Assembly: GCF_023343835.1 (NCBI RefSeq)
Contig: NC_064443.1
Coordinates: 9,300,001 to 9,364,000, forward strand
DNA: 64,000 nt
Direction: 5' to 3'
Origin: Lagopus muta
Taxonomy: Eukaryota > Chordata > Aves > Galliformes > Phasianidae
Notes under the pieces: model-generated
Told to the model about the DNA's origin: nothing
Database searches by the model: none
The model's input: only the letters and a program-made list of their open reading frames with translations
Position numbers and translations under genes: made by a program
Shown: piece after piece, positions 35,501 to 47,600 of the stretch
Layout of the letters: each line of letters opens with the position of its first letter
How positions within the stretch are numbered: the first letter of the stretch is position 1

Positions 35501-38500
35501 ACATTATTGTAAGAGGTGATAATCTAGAAATAACATGGATTTCATTATGGGCTCCTACTTAGCAGGGAAAGAGCTAATCTTCCTTGATGAGGAAGACAGA
35601 AGCTGTTTTAATTCAAGAGGCTGACCTAGGTGAAGCTGGGGCCAACGCTGTATTTGGAAAACTCTCACGTCAGTTGGACACAGCCCTTTCAAGCTCAGTG
35701 CCAGCTCCACACAATGGCTTGAGCTGCGCTCTCCGGCAGCCCTTAAAGGCACATTTTGTATCTTGGCTTTTGCTGCAAGCAATCAAGAAAGAATGCAAGA
35801 AAACAAAACTGTTTCCCAAGCACTGTTTGCTGGTGCCATAATTAATATAATCAAACAATTCCACAAATTGCTTCCAATTGCTGGCGTCACTTTCATGTGC
35901 AGAGCCAAGCTTTCAAAGAAGGGCCCTTCTTGTCCTACATCCTTACACTGGTAACCCTTGCTTCACACAATAGTAAACAAGCCCTCGCTAAATAGTACAG
36001 GGTAATTTGTACTGTAATAGGTCCCCAAGGCACCATGGACACAATTTGAAACGCCATCTAATTTTTCTTTTTAATTAAAAAAGCAGTTACTATATTTAAG
36101 CACCAACACAAAAAAGTTCAGAGGGGACGGTCTGGAGTTTCCCACAGCTCTCTGGGACTTTTCTCAAGGTCAGGAAGAGTTTTATAGGCTCCATTGGTAC
36201 AGATTTTTTTCGTTAATTAGTCTGCCATACCCTCTGCATGAAGTCAGCGTATTGATTTTCAGTCTGATATTCTTTGTATTGCTAAACAGAGCTCAAGCTC
36301 CAGTGACACACAGAATCTATCAGCAGCCGAATGGTTATCGATACCATCCGTCCCCATACACGCCTTGCCTGTCTCTCCCTCTCCATCGTCCCACACTTGC
36401 TATCCACACTGAGGACACTCAATGCACCGCAGTGCTGAGAGCACGTCATTCATTTTGTTCTATGCCTCTCCTTTCACAGCAAGATGCTCCAGCTGTGTTA
36501 CCCATTTCGCAAATCCACATCGTATAACTGCATTTTCACCTGTTTTTTTGGTCAAAATTTATGACAAATAATTACTGTCACCTGAAGCCATGCAGTAGGA
36601 CAGTTTTCTGCACCATACATACACCCAGTCTATCATAGCCTTGCTTCATGAGCACTTCATTAAGTACTCAGACCCAGGCACACTTCAGAAGCCTACTTGC
36701 AGTTCCCACTGTGAGTTTTCCAAAACACATCCTAACCCAACATACTCTTCAGCCCCAAAGCCCCAAAAAGTAGCCCTGAAATGCACTGACACTTGGGATC
36801 TTCATTTCTTCGCTAGCTGGCCGTACTGCAATACACATCAGATGAGAATACCAAAGCTGACCTTCTCACAAGGCCAGCATGTATTTCAGTTGCAGTTACA
36901 CTGCACGTCACCAACATTTGTTGGCTAAACCCTTCTAGGGCAATCTCCTAAAGAAGTCTTCACAATTCATGTTCCTGGAACACAGCCATGGTTTACATGC
37001 ATCCTGCAATTCGTTGTTTCTGTTTGCCAAACATTAACACAGGGTACATCAGAGACTCCAAGGCACTGCAATTACAAGGTCTTGGCTGTGCAAATTACAT
37101 GTACACACACCACAAGAACCAACTCGCAGAGCTACAGGACAGCCACCATGGTAATCTTTTGATCTTCACACTGTCCCATTAGCCTCAGGGAGAGGATTTT
37201 CAAAGAAATATTTGCAGCAGTTACATATGGGCTTTCAGAGCATTAACAAGGCTGCAATTATGTCAGCTAATTACTAGATCAGCAATTATTCATAAACTGT
37301 TTTCACTGGATGGTCACTCCAAGTCCATACAGTCACTGAGATCATGCCCAAGTGCTACTTCAGTCACTGCCTCAGCATGCCAGCTGGAAGAGCTCTCCCA
37401 GAAAGAGGGAAGAGGCAGAGCTGGTTATGTTGTTGGTAATGTACTTTTTGTCTACACATTCCTCAAACTCCCTGAAACAAAAAAGGCTGCCTTGAGTGCA
37501 TGGGAAATGCTCAGCACAGAGCAAGAGGCAGCTGTGAAAAAACTGAAGTAATAAGAACATTCAATTATTAATATAAATATATGTAATAGGAATGTACACA
37601 GGCTCTTGGTACAACTCAACAATTTAACAATCACAGGTAGGTCAGCATTAATATCCGTATCCATTCAAAACACTCCAAGAGAGAAGTGCCTTAAAATGAG
37701 TTACTTGGACCAGGAGGGAAGGAAGGTTGCTTGTTTCTAAAATTGATCATCCTCTCTAGGAACAACAGGCATTTGGTGCTCTGCAGTTGTTGGGGATCAG
37801 GACTCTGCTAAATCAAAGCTGACCTCATGATAGATTCCTTTTTATCAAAGGGAACTCACCCTCTCTTTCAGAGAATCTCAGCCCCCCAGGATTACATGAA
37901 CACAATAAATATTGACAGTTGAACAGCTATACTGAACTGCAGCTTGTCCTTCATTGCTCACTACTCAGCATGGCATACTTTCGTTCTTGCACACAGCTTT
38001 GTGTTCCCTTGCATGACTCCTGGCAGGAATACTTAGTATAAAGTCACGATCTCCCGTAGCACTTTTACATAGCCAGCTTGACAAGAAATCTCTTTTTCAT
38101 CAGATCCCACGTATTTCATGTATTCCTCTGTACATACAGCCCTGCCAGCACTGTCCATTCTCATCACGTGGCTCCAGCTACTAGGCCTGAGGACCAGGCA
38201 CACCCCATGTCACTGGACCTATATGGAGTATTCAGCCAGGATGTGAGAGAGGGAAAGAAACACACAGACATCCACACAACAAGTGACATCTGGGACACTG
38301 TAGTCCAAGACACACTTTAACAAGTTTAGTCCTTGCTAATTAAATACTCAAGTCAGGGGGGAGAAAAATCTCCAAAATGTTCTAAAGAATACAGCCACGT
38401 TATCTAGAAGTAGTTCAAGGAACAAGGAAAGGGACTTCCCTAAATCTAAAATCCACAGAGTATCAAGCTAAATTTAACTGAGGTGTGGGAGCTCTTGGGT

Positions 38501-38799
38501 CAGAGTCAGACAGAGTTGCCCCAGAAGACAGAGTTATTGTCAGTATCCTGGTACCTATAGAACAGTAAATAAACAAGATGAACAACACTCATGCTCTGAA
38601 ACAAAATACGTTCTGAATCCAACGCAAGGGACTAAAATCCCATCCACGCAGTGAAAAGGCAACAACTACAGTAACACCACCAATACAGAATTTCCGAGAG
38701 CAGCCTTTCAAAAAGGCAGACAGTGTGGAAAAAGTTCAGGTTAGCAGATGTGACAGAATCAAAGGCAATTTATTACAAAGCAGCTTCAAACCGCAGTGC
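32513..38799. other. Unique non-coding DNA
   Basis: No gene or confident transposon is recognised over more than 6 kb. A short TA run lies near 32910-32920. A/T-rich sequence with TTAATTAA at 36071-36078 and TTAATTAG at 36213-36220 is listed as a candidate element. Other frames are short and lack splice signals that I would trust. Confidence 0.6.
36040..36240. other. Candidate conserved non-coding element
   Basis: TTAATTAA at 36071-36078 and TTAATTAG at 36213-36220 flank a repeat-free stretch of mixed composition. This is a weak, composition-based call. Confidence 0.25.
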
Positions 38800-39420
38800 C
38801 AGATCCGCAGCCGGGCTGTAATCCTCCCATCTTGATGTGCACGAGGCATCCGAGAAGCCCGCTAAGCTGGACCAACTCCGCTGACTTATCCCAGGCATCT
38901 GCTGCTCGTGCGGGTCCAGAGTTTAAGTTGGTGATATTCATCTTCCCCTGGGCTGCCTTTATAAAGCAATCCTAAACAATGGGACTTCAGAATAAAGAAT
39001 AAAACATTTAATTTTTGTGGGCTTTTTTTTTTTTTTTTTAAACTTCTAGGCAAGGGCCTTTAATGCGATTAGAAGGGGGAGGGGGATTGGATAGCAGCTT
39101 TTTTCTTTTTTATGTTATGTATATTGTGTGTAAACAAATATGCAATTTGCTTTAAAAAGATAAGGTGATTAAATTTTTATCGGGCTTGTACTCTGTTGTC
39201 ACCACAACAAAGAGAATTAGGAGGAGGAAAGAAAGGCCTTTTTATTTGAATTATGCTCTTACCAGAGGTTCTCTACAGCACAGCTGTAAAGCCACTCAAT
39301 GTTCTCCAAACAGGCCCTTTGATTGCATTTTATTCAACTTGTTTGCATTTGGAGCAATCGAAAGGAAAAGAACGCTCCACATTTTGATGTCTTAATGTTC
39401 CTTAATACCTTCTTTAATTT
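38800..39420. other. Candidate conserved non-coding element with forkhead motif
   Basis: The left part (38800-38930) is relatively CpG-rich, with about nine CpG in 125 bases. The right part is A/T-rich and repeat-free apart from a T run at 39023-39039. Motifs include ACAATGGG near 38977, the forkhead core TGTAAACA at 39129-39136 next to ATGCAATTTGC, a TCF-like CTTTGAT near 39317, and octamer-like TTTGCAT near 39343. The motif variety over 600 bases makes this the most enhancer-like stretch in the window, on motif evidence only. Confidence 0.35.
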
Positions 39421-42400
39421 ATATTAAGCTTCTTAACTAGGGTGATGAATTCTTCAAAAACAATAAAGACCTAGCGCAGAAATCTCTCACACACCATGAA
39501 AATTGAAATTATAATGTATTCATGGCTTTTTTTTTGTTATAAAAAAAAACATTATTTAGAAGAAAGATTTTAAAGCAGAGAAAAAAAATCCTGAAGTTGC
39601 ACGAAAATTACTTGATCCACAGAAACAGATGAAAGTTCAAACTAATTATTACAAGGGAAATAAAATGTTGTCTGAGGTGGAACAGAAGAAATAGTATGAG
39701 AACGTTGGGTTACTGTGAAGTTTTTGGTCTTTTAATAACCTATAAATTCCTTCTCCACAACTTCCTACGAAACAGAACTCTGGAAAATGTTTAGTTTTGT
39801 TCTACCAAGGCCAATTTGATGATCTTTTTTTCTCTTTTCTTATTCCCAGTTTTCGTCCCTAAGACCTTCAGGTTCACATCCCAGGGTGCATTTTCCCCCC
39901 AGCTGTCCTTCACATTCTGCCATCACCAACAGCTCACACTGAGACTGGTGATGGCCAACAGGGCACCGCAGCCCCACAGACAGAGCAGCTTGAGAGGCAC
40001 ACAGCCATCAGGTGAGGTTCCCAGAAACGCCATTCACAGGTGGATCATCCTCCAAGGGAGCCCAGATGAGGAAAGCTGACCACGACTGAGAATTGTGTAA
40101 GCACAGCCTGGTGCCAGGAGGCACACTGCAGTGATGGGTGTGTGGGTACTGCTGAGTGACGAGCGAACTTCCAAACAGGCATTCAAAATATCCTTGAACT
40201 AACATGCTACTAAAAGAAAACATATTTTCATCTGGATTTGCATGTTGTTATTTTCTGTTAACATTCGCTGACTGCTCACCTCCTTTCCCAAAGTCACATT
40301 TTTAAGCAAATCTCCAAATGCAAACCTTGTGATCAAGCCTCCTCCATTTACAAAATGCTCGTGGAAAAGCTTGCCCAGCTGTACCAGTAAACAACGGGCC
40401 ACAACGATTAAAGCAAATCATAGAACAACACAGTGTGCTGCACTGACTACAAAGTAAAACAATACTGATCTTAATCTAATCCAAACGTACCGTGGGTGAA
40501 AACAACACCTCCCTGTCCTCAGCAGGGTCACACCACGCAGGCACAGAAGCATCAAACCCAACAGTTTAAGAGTGCATATAGGTGACTACAGCAAAACTGA
40601 ACTACTGAGAAACTGCAGACTGTCCAAGGCAGCAGGGCTTTGTAAGGTAGCTCTCTACCAAAGGGCTGTACATCACCACCCCCTACCGCAGCATCAGGTC
40701 TTCTTCACATACATCTGCCCTACAACTAATCCCTGCTTTTGCAGCAAACAGAACGATGCCAAAATGGAAAATAAGTGCAGTGCAATATTAAACCTTTAAC
40801 TGGCTATGTCTAACGTGTCCCACCTATTCCAAAACTTCACATTTTCATAAGCAAGTACATAATTTGCATGTGCAACACAGTATGTAACCACTTAGAAGCC
40901 TTAATGGTTGTATCTATGAAAGTTTGTGCCTTTAAGCAGAAATGATTCATGAATTTTAATTTGTTTTAAATGTTGAAAAATTCCATCCAAGTAAATTGAG
41001 TCAACAAGCCAGCAAAGGATGAAGACATGGATCTGCTTTTTATTTAAAAGAAACTCAAGTCTATACATTTCTTAGTCACCCACAAATCCTCCAGCAGTGA
41101 AAAAATACTTTACAATAACTAAGTCTCCTGCATTTGTTCTAATTAAGACACTCTGCTTCTCCCCATTCAGCACATGCTAGTTGAGAAACATTGAGCCTTA
41201 CCCGATTTTCTTTGTGTTATGTATCTACTACTATTTTAAAGCGTTCTTATGGAATTGAATCAAAGATCCTGGGGTTTAGCAAAAGTGAAAAAGATTTGCA
41301 GAACTTTTTGTAAGCTGCTTCAGCATCATGAATCTCAAAAACATGGGAAGTCATCAGCCTGCCCTCCAAATGAAGACATTTAAAACAAATGTTAGCATTA
41401 TTTTTGAAGGCATAACTATTATTCATATTTACTTTCTCAGTATCAAGAGTCTCAGTTCAAGTTCTTAATGCTCTATTCCCCCCTCAGTAATCACAAAGCC
41501 CAGAAATAAAACTCTGAATCCCAAATTAATGTTTTTTAAAAGCTATTTTACAATACTTGTGCTCCAAATAAACAGCAACACAAAGTCCTGCACAGCTACA
41601 CAGAGACATGCTTATAGAGAAGCAGAGATACTTAGTCAGACCTTAACTGAGATAGCAGAAGTTGCAGAGATAGTGACAGATGGAGCACACAGTAACAACT
41701 GAATACATCCATCCATGCCACAGCAATACTTCCATTTTTCTGGGCAAGCACCCAAGGGCTGGGTTTCCTTCCTCAGCACACTCTTCCTGGGGCACAGACT
41801 GTTCTAAAAGCCAGTGAAATAAAACAAAATGCAGGTACTGCTCCTGTCCGAGACTATGGGAAGCTGATTTAAAGCTTGAAGTAGATTAGTGCTCCTGAGC
41901 CACTCCCCAAAAAAGATTCTGCTCTTCTCTTTGCACTTTCCAGCTACTGATATTGCGTAGGCATAAGATGTAGGCAGTTTACAAAGCTCAGAAGCAGGAA
42001 TTATCAACTGTCCTCATGTCAGGTGACGGGCTACAGGAGAAAAGTTACAGCAGCTTAACTGAATATTCCCACTAGCAGTGCCAACCTGCTTCAGTGCCTG
42101 GGTCCACAGCTGCGAGTGCAAGGGGAAAGGTTCACCACTTGTATTTCAGTCAGCTCTGTGGACTGCTGACCTTCCCCAAGAGCCACTGCACACTGCCAAA
42201 ACACCAAATCCTCTTGCACTGCAAATTTCCCCCAAAAACTTGGTGTTTCCAAGGAGTACAGTATAACGCAGCACTGAAGGAGAGGAACGTTAAATTATAG
42301 AAGATGCAACATGACCAGCCAAAAAACACAAACTAGTTAAACATAAATTAACCCCATTTCCAAAACCACAAAGGCAGCATCTCTTATGATGAGTGCTCAT

Positions 42401-44484
42401 TTCATTAAGTTTGGGTTCCAGTACAGTCCATTTCAGGAGCAAGAGTTCCCACGCTTCAAAATTTATTTTCCTTGACAAGTAACTGTTAAACATGTGCCTT
42501 ATGCTAACATACTGCTGGTGATATACTGTGTTACTCAAGGACAACACAGAGACATAGCTTAACCTATTAACCTGAATTACCTGCAAATGACCCCAAAGCA
42601 TGGAATATCTTTCACCCACTTGTCCTGACAGAGCTTTTCCTCTGATACTGGACTTTTTGAAGGGGAACAGAGCAGAGATGAGACAAATTCACATTAAGTT
42701 TTCTCTGAAATCTCTTTTGCTTTTTCCTACAAGCTCCTCCTGCTCACTTTATGATACCACTCCAGTCAGCTCTGTACTACACAGAGGCCCAATAAAAGGA
42801 AACAGTGTCCCTTTGAACACCCATCTGCAACTGTGTTCCCTATTCAGCCCCCTGCCTCAGGCTTACAACTCCACCCTCCCTGACTCTCCAGCTATAACCT
42901 CAAGTGTTCCTGATGTCTCCACTTATCGTTGGGGGCAGAGCTGATCAACTGCAGGTTCTATGACTGCAACCAAGAAGCCATTTACGATCCTAACAGCTGG
43001 TACTGATTTTGCAGCAGAATCATGTCAAATCTGTGGTTCAAATTCACTCTCCTTTTGCAGAGGGGGAAAACAACCAGACTGGGAAAGCGTCATGGAAAAC
43101 ACAGCAGCATAGGAACCATTGTAGCACCCTAAGCCAAGCCTGAGGTCCTGTCTTACCCAGGTTCCTTCCTTAACAAGGGATGCTGGAGGAAGAAGAACTG
43201 CGCAGTGCATGACAACATCAAGCCATGTTCTCCTGTCCGAGATCTACGCTCCATGCAGACAGTAGCGTAAGGCAGAACTACCTTGGGTCATGCCCAGCAA
43301 GCAGGCACCTCAGATGCCTGCATAGGTCAGCATGCCCACCCCGCACTTGATTAGGCTGGCTCAGCCTTGACAGGGCTAAAAAGAAGCAGCCAGCATTCCC
43401 TCATCATCTTTATTGAGGATGAGAGAACTCCAAGTGTTCACGAAGTGTTTGTTTTACATGCAGTTCATTGAGGCTGCTGATCTACAGTAAGTTTACATTA
43501 ACGTTTACACTGCTGAAATTCAGGCTCTAGTAAAAACTATGTGAGGAAAGGAAAAGCTGAGTCTCTGTAAAACATACCAGATGCTGCTCCCTTCCAAACA
43601 GGTTCAAACAACATGTCCTAGAGAGCTGTTCTCAAGATGGCTGTCCTTTTTCCCTTTGAAGGAAGGTCTTCCCCATGGCCTTCTGTGCCAAGAGTCTGGC
43701 TCTTGGAAGGAACGCGGATACCTCGCCTGAAACTCACAAGTGATTGAACAATGGCAGCACTGTAACTCCCTCTCAAGCAGAAATCAGCCTTTGGATCTGA
43801 AGCGAACATATTTAAGACAACGTGGTACCATCTCTACTGCAGGCGCAATAAAAATCAGTTTGCAAACAGGAATGAGTCTTTTTTACTCGCATCAGGCAAA
43901 AACAAGCAAGGAGAGGCAAGTCAGAAGCGAGAAGTACAGAGCAACTGTTACTTTTAGGATTTGGTTTCACATAGACATGCATCTTTGATCTACGAACACC
44001 GCTAGAAGAGACAGCAGAGGATATGAGTATCCAGAGGAGAGCTGCCAGACCTCCAACTCCAAAGTATACTTCTAGTTAATTTCATGGGAACAAAAGAAAA
44101 ATAGCCATAACGTTAGAAGAAGGCTGTGCTGACTTCTAATGGAAGTTAGTTTGTACTTCACAATCTAAAATTATAATGGACAGACTGCTCTATTCCCACC
44201 TTTTATTCAGTCCTATTTTACTACTCCAAATATATACTACCTAAATTTGTATACTCTTTAACAGTAGTTAATCTTCAATTAAAATACCTAGAGCAGAAAC
44301 TTAGATAACTGGTTTAAAAGGTAAAAGCTTATTGACAAAAACGTATTCTACATATTGCCTTTTTTTTAATTCTGCATATTAAAAATGTCATTTTTGTGAC
44401 TTGAAAAAAAATCTTCAGGAATAATGAAGGCTAACAAAAGACTGAAGAGCAGTAATTTAAAAAGCTCCATATGTAGCATCCTGA
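39421..44484. other. Unique non-coding DNA
   Basis: No gene or confident transposon is recognised. Frames of up to 114 codons (42600-42944, plus) have no identifiable domain. Short A and T runs occur near 39530-39550. Confidence 0.6.
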
Positions 44485-44602
44485 TTACTGTATCTGTCCC
44501 CTTTCCATAACGAAGGGAGAAGTCACCAAACCGCCGCCTGTCCTTTCTGGTGACAAGGAAGGGCGAAGAGGACAGAGCGCGTTCAAGGCATCATCCTTCA
44601 GG
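44485..44602 (-). other. Weak exon candidate behind a good acceptor
   Basis: On the minus strand a run TTCTTGTTCTTTCTTACAG ends at 44603 and is followed by an open frame (LKDDALNALCPLRPSLSPER, then GGGLVTSPFVMERGQIQ) to a TAA at 44485-44487. It would have to be a last exon. No canonical AATAAA is seen in the following 200 bases. Acceptor-like runs of this quality occur by chance every kilobase or two, so the call is weak. Confidence 0.12.
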
Positions 44603-47600
44603 CTGTAAGAAAGAACAAGAAGCCTCCTGCAGCACAGAATGTGGGTGTCAGCGTCCGGCACTTTCTTGGAATACGGTAACCCCAGCTCTGGTGGTCCCTT
44701 GCACATGTACTTAATTTGGGAGCAGCTGGGTTCAAAAGTTTATCCTCACTTTTTGACCTGCAAAGGTTTAGCATGTGGGCGCGCACATGAGTGTGCACAT
44801 CGTACCACACAAGCTGAAGATGTGCAGCCACAATATACACCGTGTTTACGTGTATGGTTTTGCACACAGAACACACTGCACTTATTTTAAAATACCATAA
44901 TACTGTTCAGCTTGCACTGGATCAGCGTGCATTATATGCATGGTCAGCCTTCCCAACTCAAACATGGTGAGTCTGCATTTTAAAATTCAGTAAGCTTCTG
45001 CAACGATCTGGCATAATTTCAAAAGGGCACATTAATGAAAGAATCTGCTAATTGCAATACTACTTACTTAGATTCAACATGCTTCTTAGAAAAATACAAT
45101 CACCAAACTCGCAAGCCTGACCAGATTAACGTCACTTACAAGCTCATCACTGGTATACCTGAGTAACAGATACAATGGCCAGAGAGTCATATTTATAGCT
45201 TTACATCACTGCCACAATGAGCTGAAAATAGGAGTGAAGTAAGAGAGGCCGGGAGACCTGAGAGCACAAGAGAGCTTCTTGGTATTGGTGAAGGTTGTGA
45301 ATTTATAGCACATTTGTGATAGGGTCTGAACATTCCAACAACCACTATGACTGAGATAAACAGCAACTCATTAATCCATGGAAATGTGACAGTACAGCTG
45401 AGAGCAATAGTTTTCACTGCACTTGTGTTACTCTGCAATCTTGGACAGATTGTTTACAGAAGCTCTTCACTTGTGCTGATAGCAGTAAGTGCTCTACATA
45501 CCAGCGAATCTTGCATTTGTAACATGCAGCATGTATGAAATAGTGGATTGTTTTATTTAAAAGATAAAAGCAGCACACAATGGATAAATATTCCACAAAC
45601 AGAAAATAATTTTTCAAATGAAACAAGCACTTTGTTGATGAAAGTCGTAATTTTCAGTCAGAATTACACAACAGGAACTTTATTACAAATCAGCTCCAAA
45701 TACAACACGGGAAAAACACTGTGTGTAACACAAATCAAGTAAAGTATGTAGGCATAATGGCATAGAAAATAAAAGTTCTTAACAGAGGAGCCCATACATC
45801 AGCAACTGAAACTGCAAATTAAAACATAGGACGGTGCCCAGGGGGAAAACTTTGCACAAAGACACTACAGATGGCCGGTCTATGAAGACCAGACTACTTG
45901 GCCAATGCCAAAAAATGCGAGCCTCCCTTCAAAAGCTGCAGGGACAAAAAGTGAAAAGTTAATGATCGGAGCCATTGTGCATTTCAGACTTTCTTACAAC
46001 CTAAAGACCAGTACGGCTTTCCATGGACATTTTCAGCTTTTAACAGAAATGTTTTACACAGTGCATTAACTTCAGATTCGATCCCTCAAAAGGTGAAAAA
46101 TAATGGCAAAAACTCCAAGAAAATGAAAATCGTATTTTCATTGTCATCCAGTAGTTGCATGTTGTGCCACAAAGGAAATACTTGTGAATGACTTTAATTC
46201 CAGTGCAGAGTACCCAACTACTTTTTCTTTTCAGACAATAAATAATTGGGATGTTTTACTGAAGAAGAGAAATAAAATAAAATTCATTGAACAATAAAAG
46301 GACAATGAGAGAAGAATAGGCTCTCCAATGCCATGCAAGCCCCAGGGCTGAGAGCTCTATGCAGGGAAGACCACCGCTTGCCGCTGCGCGTGGCAGGGAC
46401 AGCACATCTATTCTCTCGTAAGTAAACTGGATTCTGCTTGCTTTTTTATGCATAAATCTGGAGTGACTCTAGGCATTCAATGATTGAAATGAGAATACAA
46501 TTGAACCAGTAACCGTTGGTTATTTCAATGAAAACGAGGAACAAATACTGGCTTAGAGATGCCTCAAAATTGCAATATAACGTGCTCTCGGGGCATTAAA
46601 GCCTATGGGCAGACATTTGGGTTGAGAGTTGAGAAACCTAGGCCTAGTAAAAATTTTGTGTAACTTATTGCTTCACAAATTTTGAAAGTTTGAATTTTGT
46701 CCCAATGTCCCCATGTACAAAAAAGGGTTGAGAACGCAGCAACTCTCTGTGCAATATCTTGAAATATACGGTCCTTTCTTGTTAAGTTACATAACATCAT
46801 TCAGTTTGGAGAGTACCACTGTTGATAAACCTGCCAGTTCCTTTTAATTTCATGTTTAAACAACTCGGCTGAGGTCTGAAGATTGTGATTTATTTCCGAT
46901 TCTATTTTCTTTTTAAAAGACTTTTCTTGGAAATGTAATTCATGAGTTCAGTGTTTCATCAAATATGCTTTTGTTAAGTGCTGTTGAACAGGCACATTAC
47001 TCAGGGTCACAAACTTTAAGCCAAATCACAAGCAACTCCTGTCTGTTTTCTGTGGCTTCCATGCCTACCACAGAAGGCTAATTATTTTACAACAAAACTT
47101 GAGAAGTGTATTTTCTCCCCTAGAGCTGTATTTGTTCATTGTTTCAGAAAGTTTTGTGTTCCCAGAGCATGAATACATGTCTGCAGTTCATATTTTCCCA
47201 CCAAAACCACAGGGCTTGATCCATCCACACACCATCAAGAACAGTCATGTTGAAGGTAAATTACATACTTAAGCAGCATTAACTTATGATCAATGCCAAA
47301 TTTAAACCACAGTGAAAGAAAACAGAGTTCAAAAATCAATTAAGAATCAGAAGCATCTCTTAACTTGCCTAGACTGTAGGTCTTCCAAGGTTACTGGTTA
47401 AAAAAAAAAAAAAACAACTCTCTAAATTCTTCATAATTGTTCAAAAAAAAATACAAGTAATGCCTACTACCAATTCTGGTACTTGTAACCTTATTACAGC
47501 AGGTTTTGGACCATTCTGTCCTCAGAAAACAATTCACCTCCCTGTACCCATTTCCTCAACAACCTATACATAATAGTGAGAGAAAAAAATCTCCTTTTTT

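Noticed and set aside
40420..40450. Possible CR1 end (ATCATAGAACAACACAG)
   Set aside because: Only a few bases resemble the ATCATAGAATC end, and no CR1 body follows in either direction.
44770..44800. Possible Z-DNA stretch (GCGCGCACATGAGTGTGCAC)
   Set aside because: The alternation is interrupted (GGG, GAG) and short, so I would not call it a feature.
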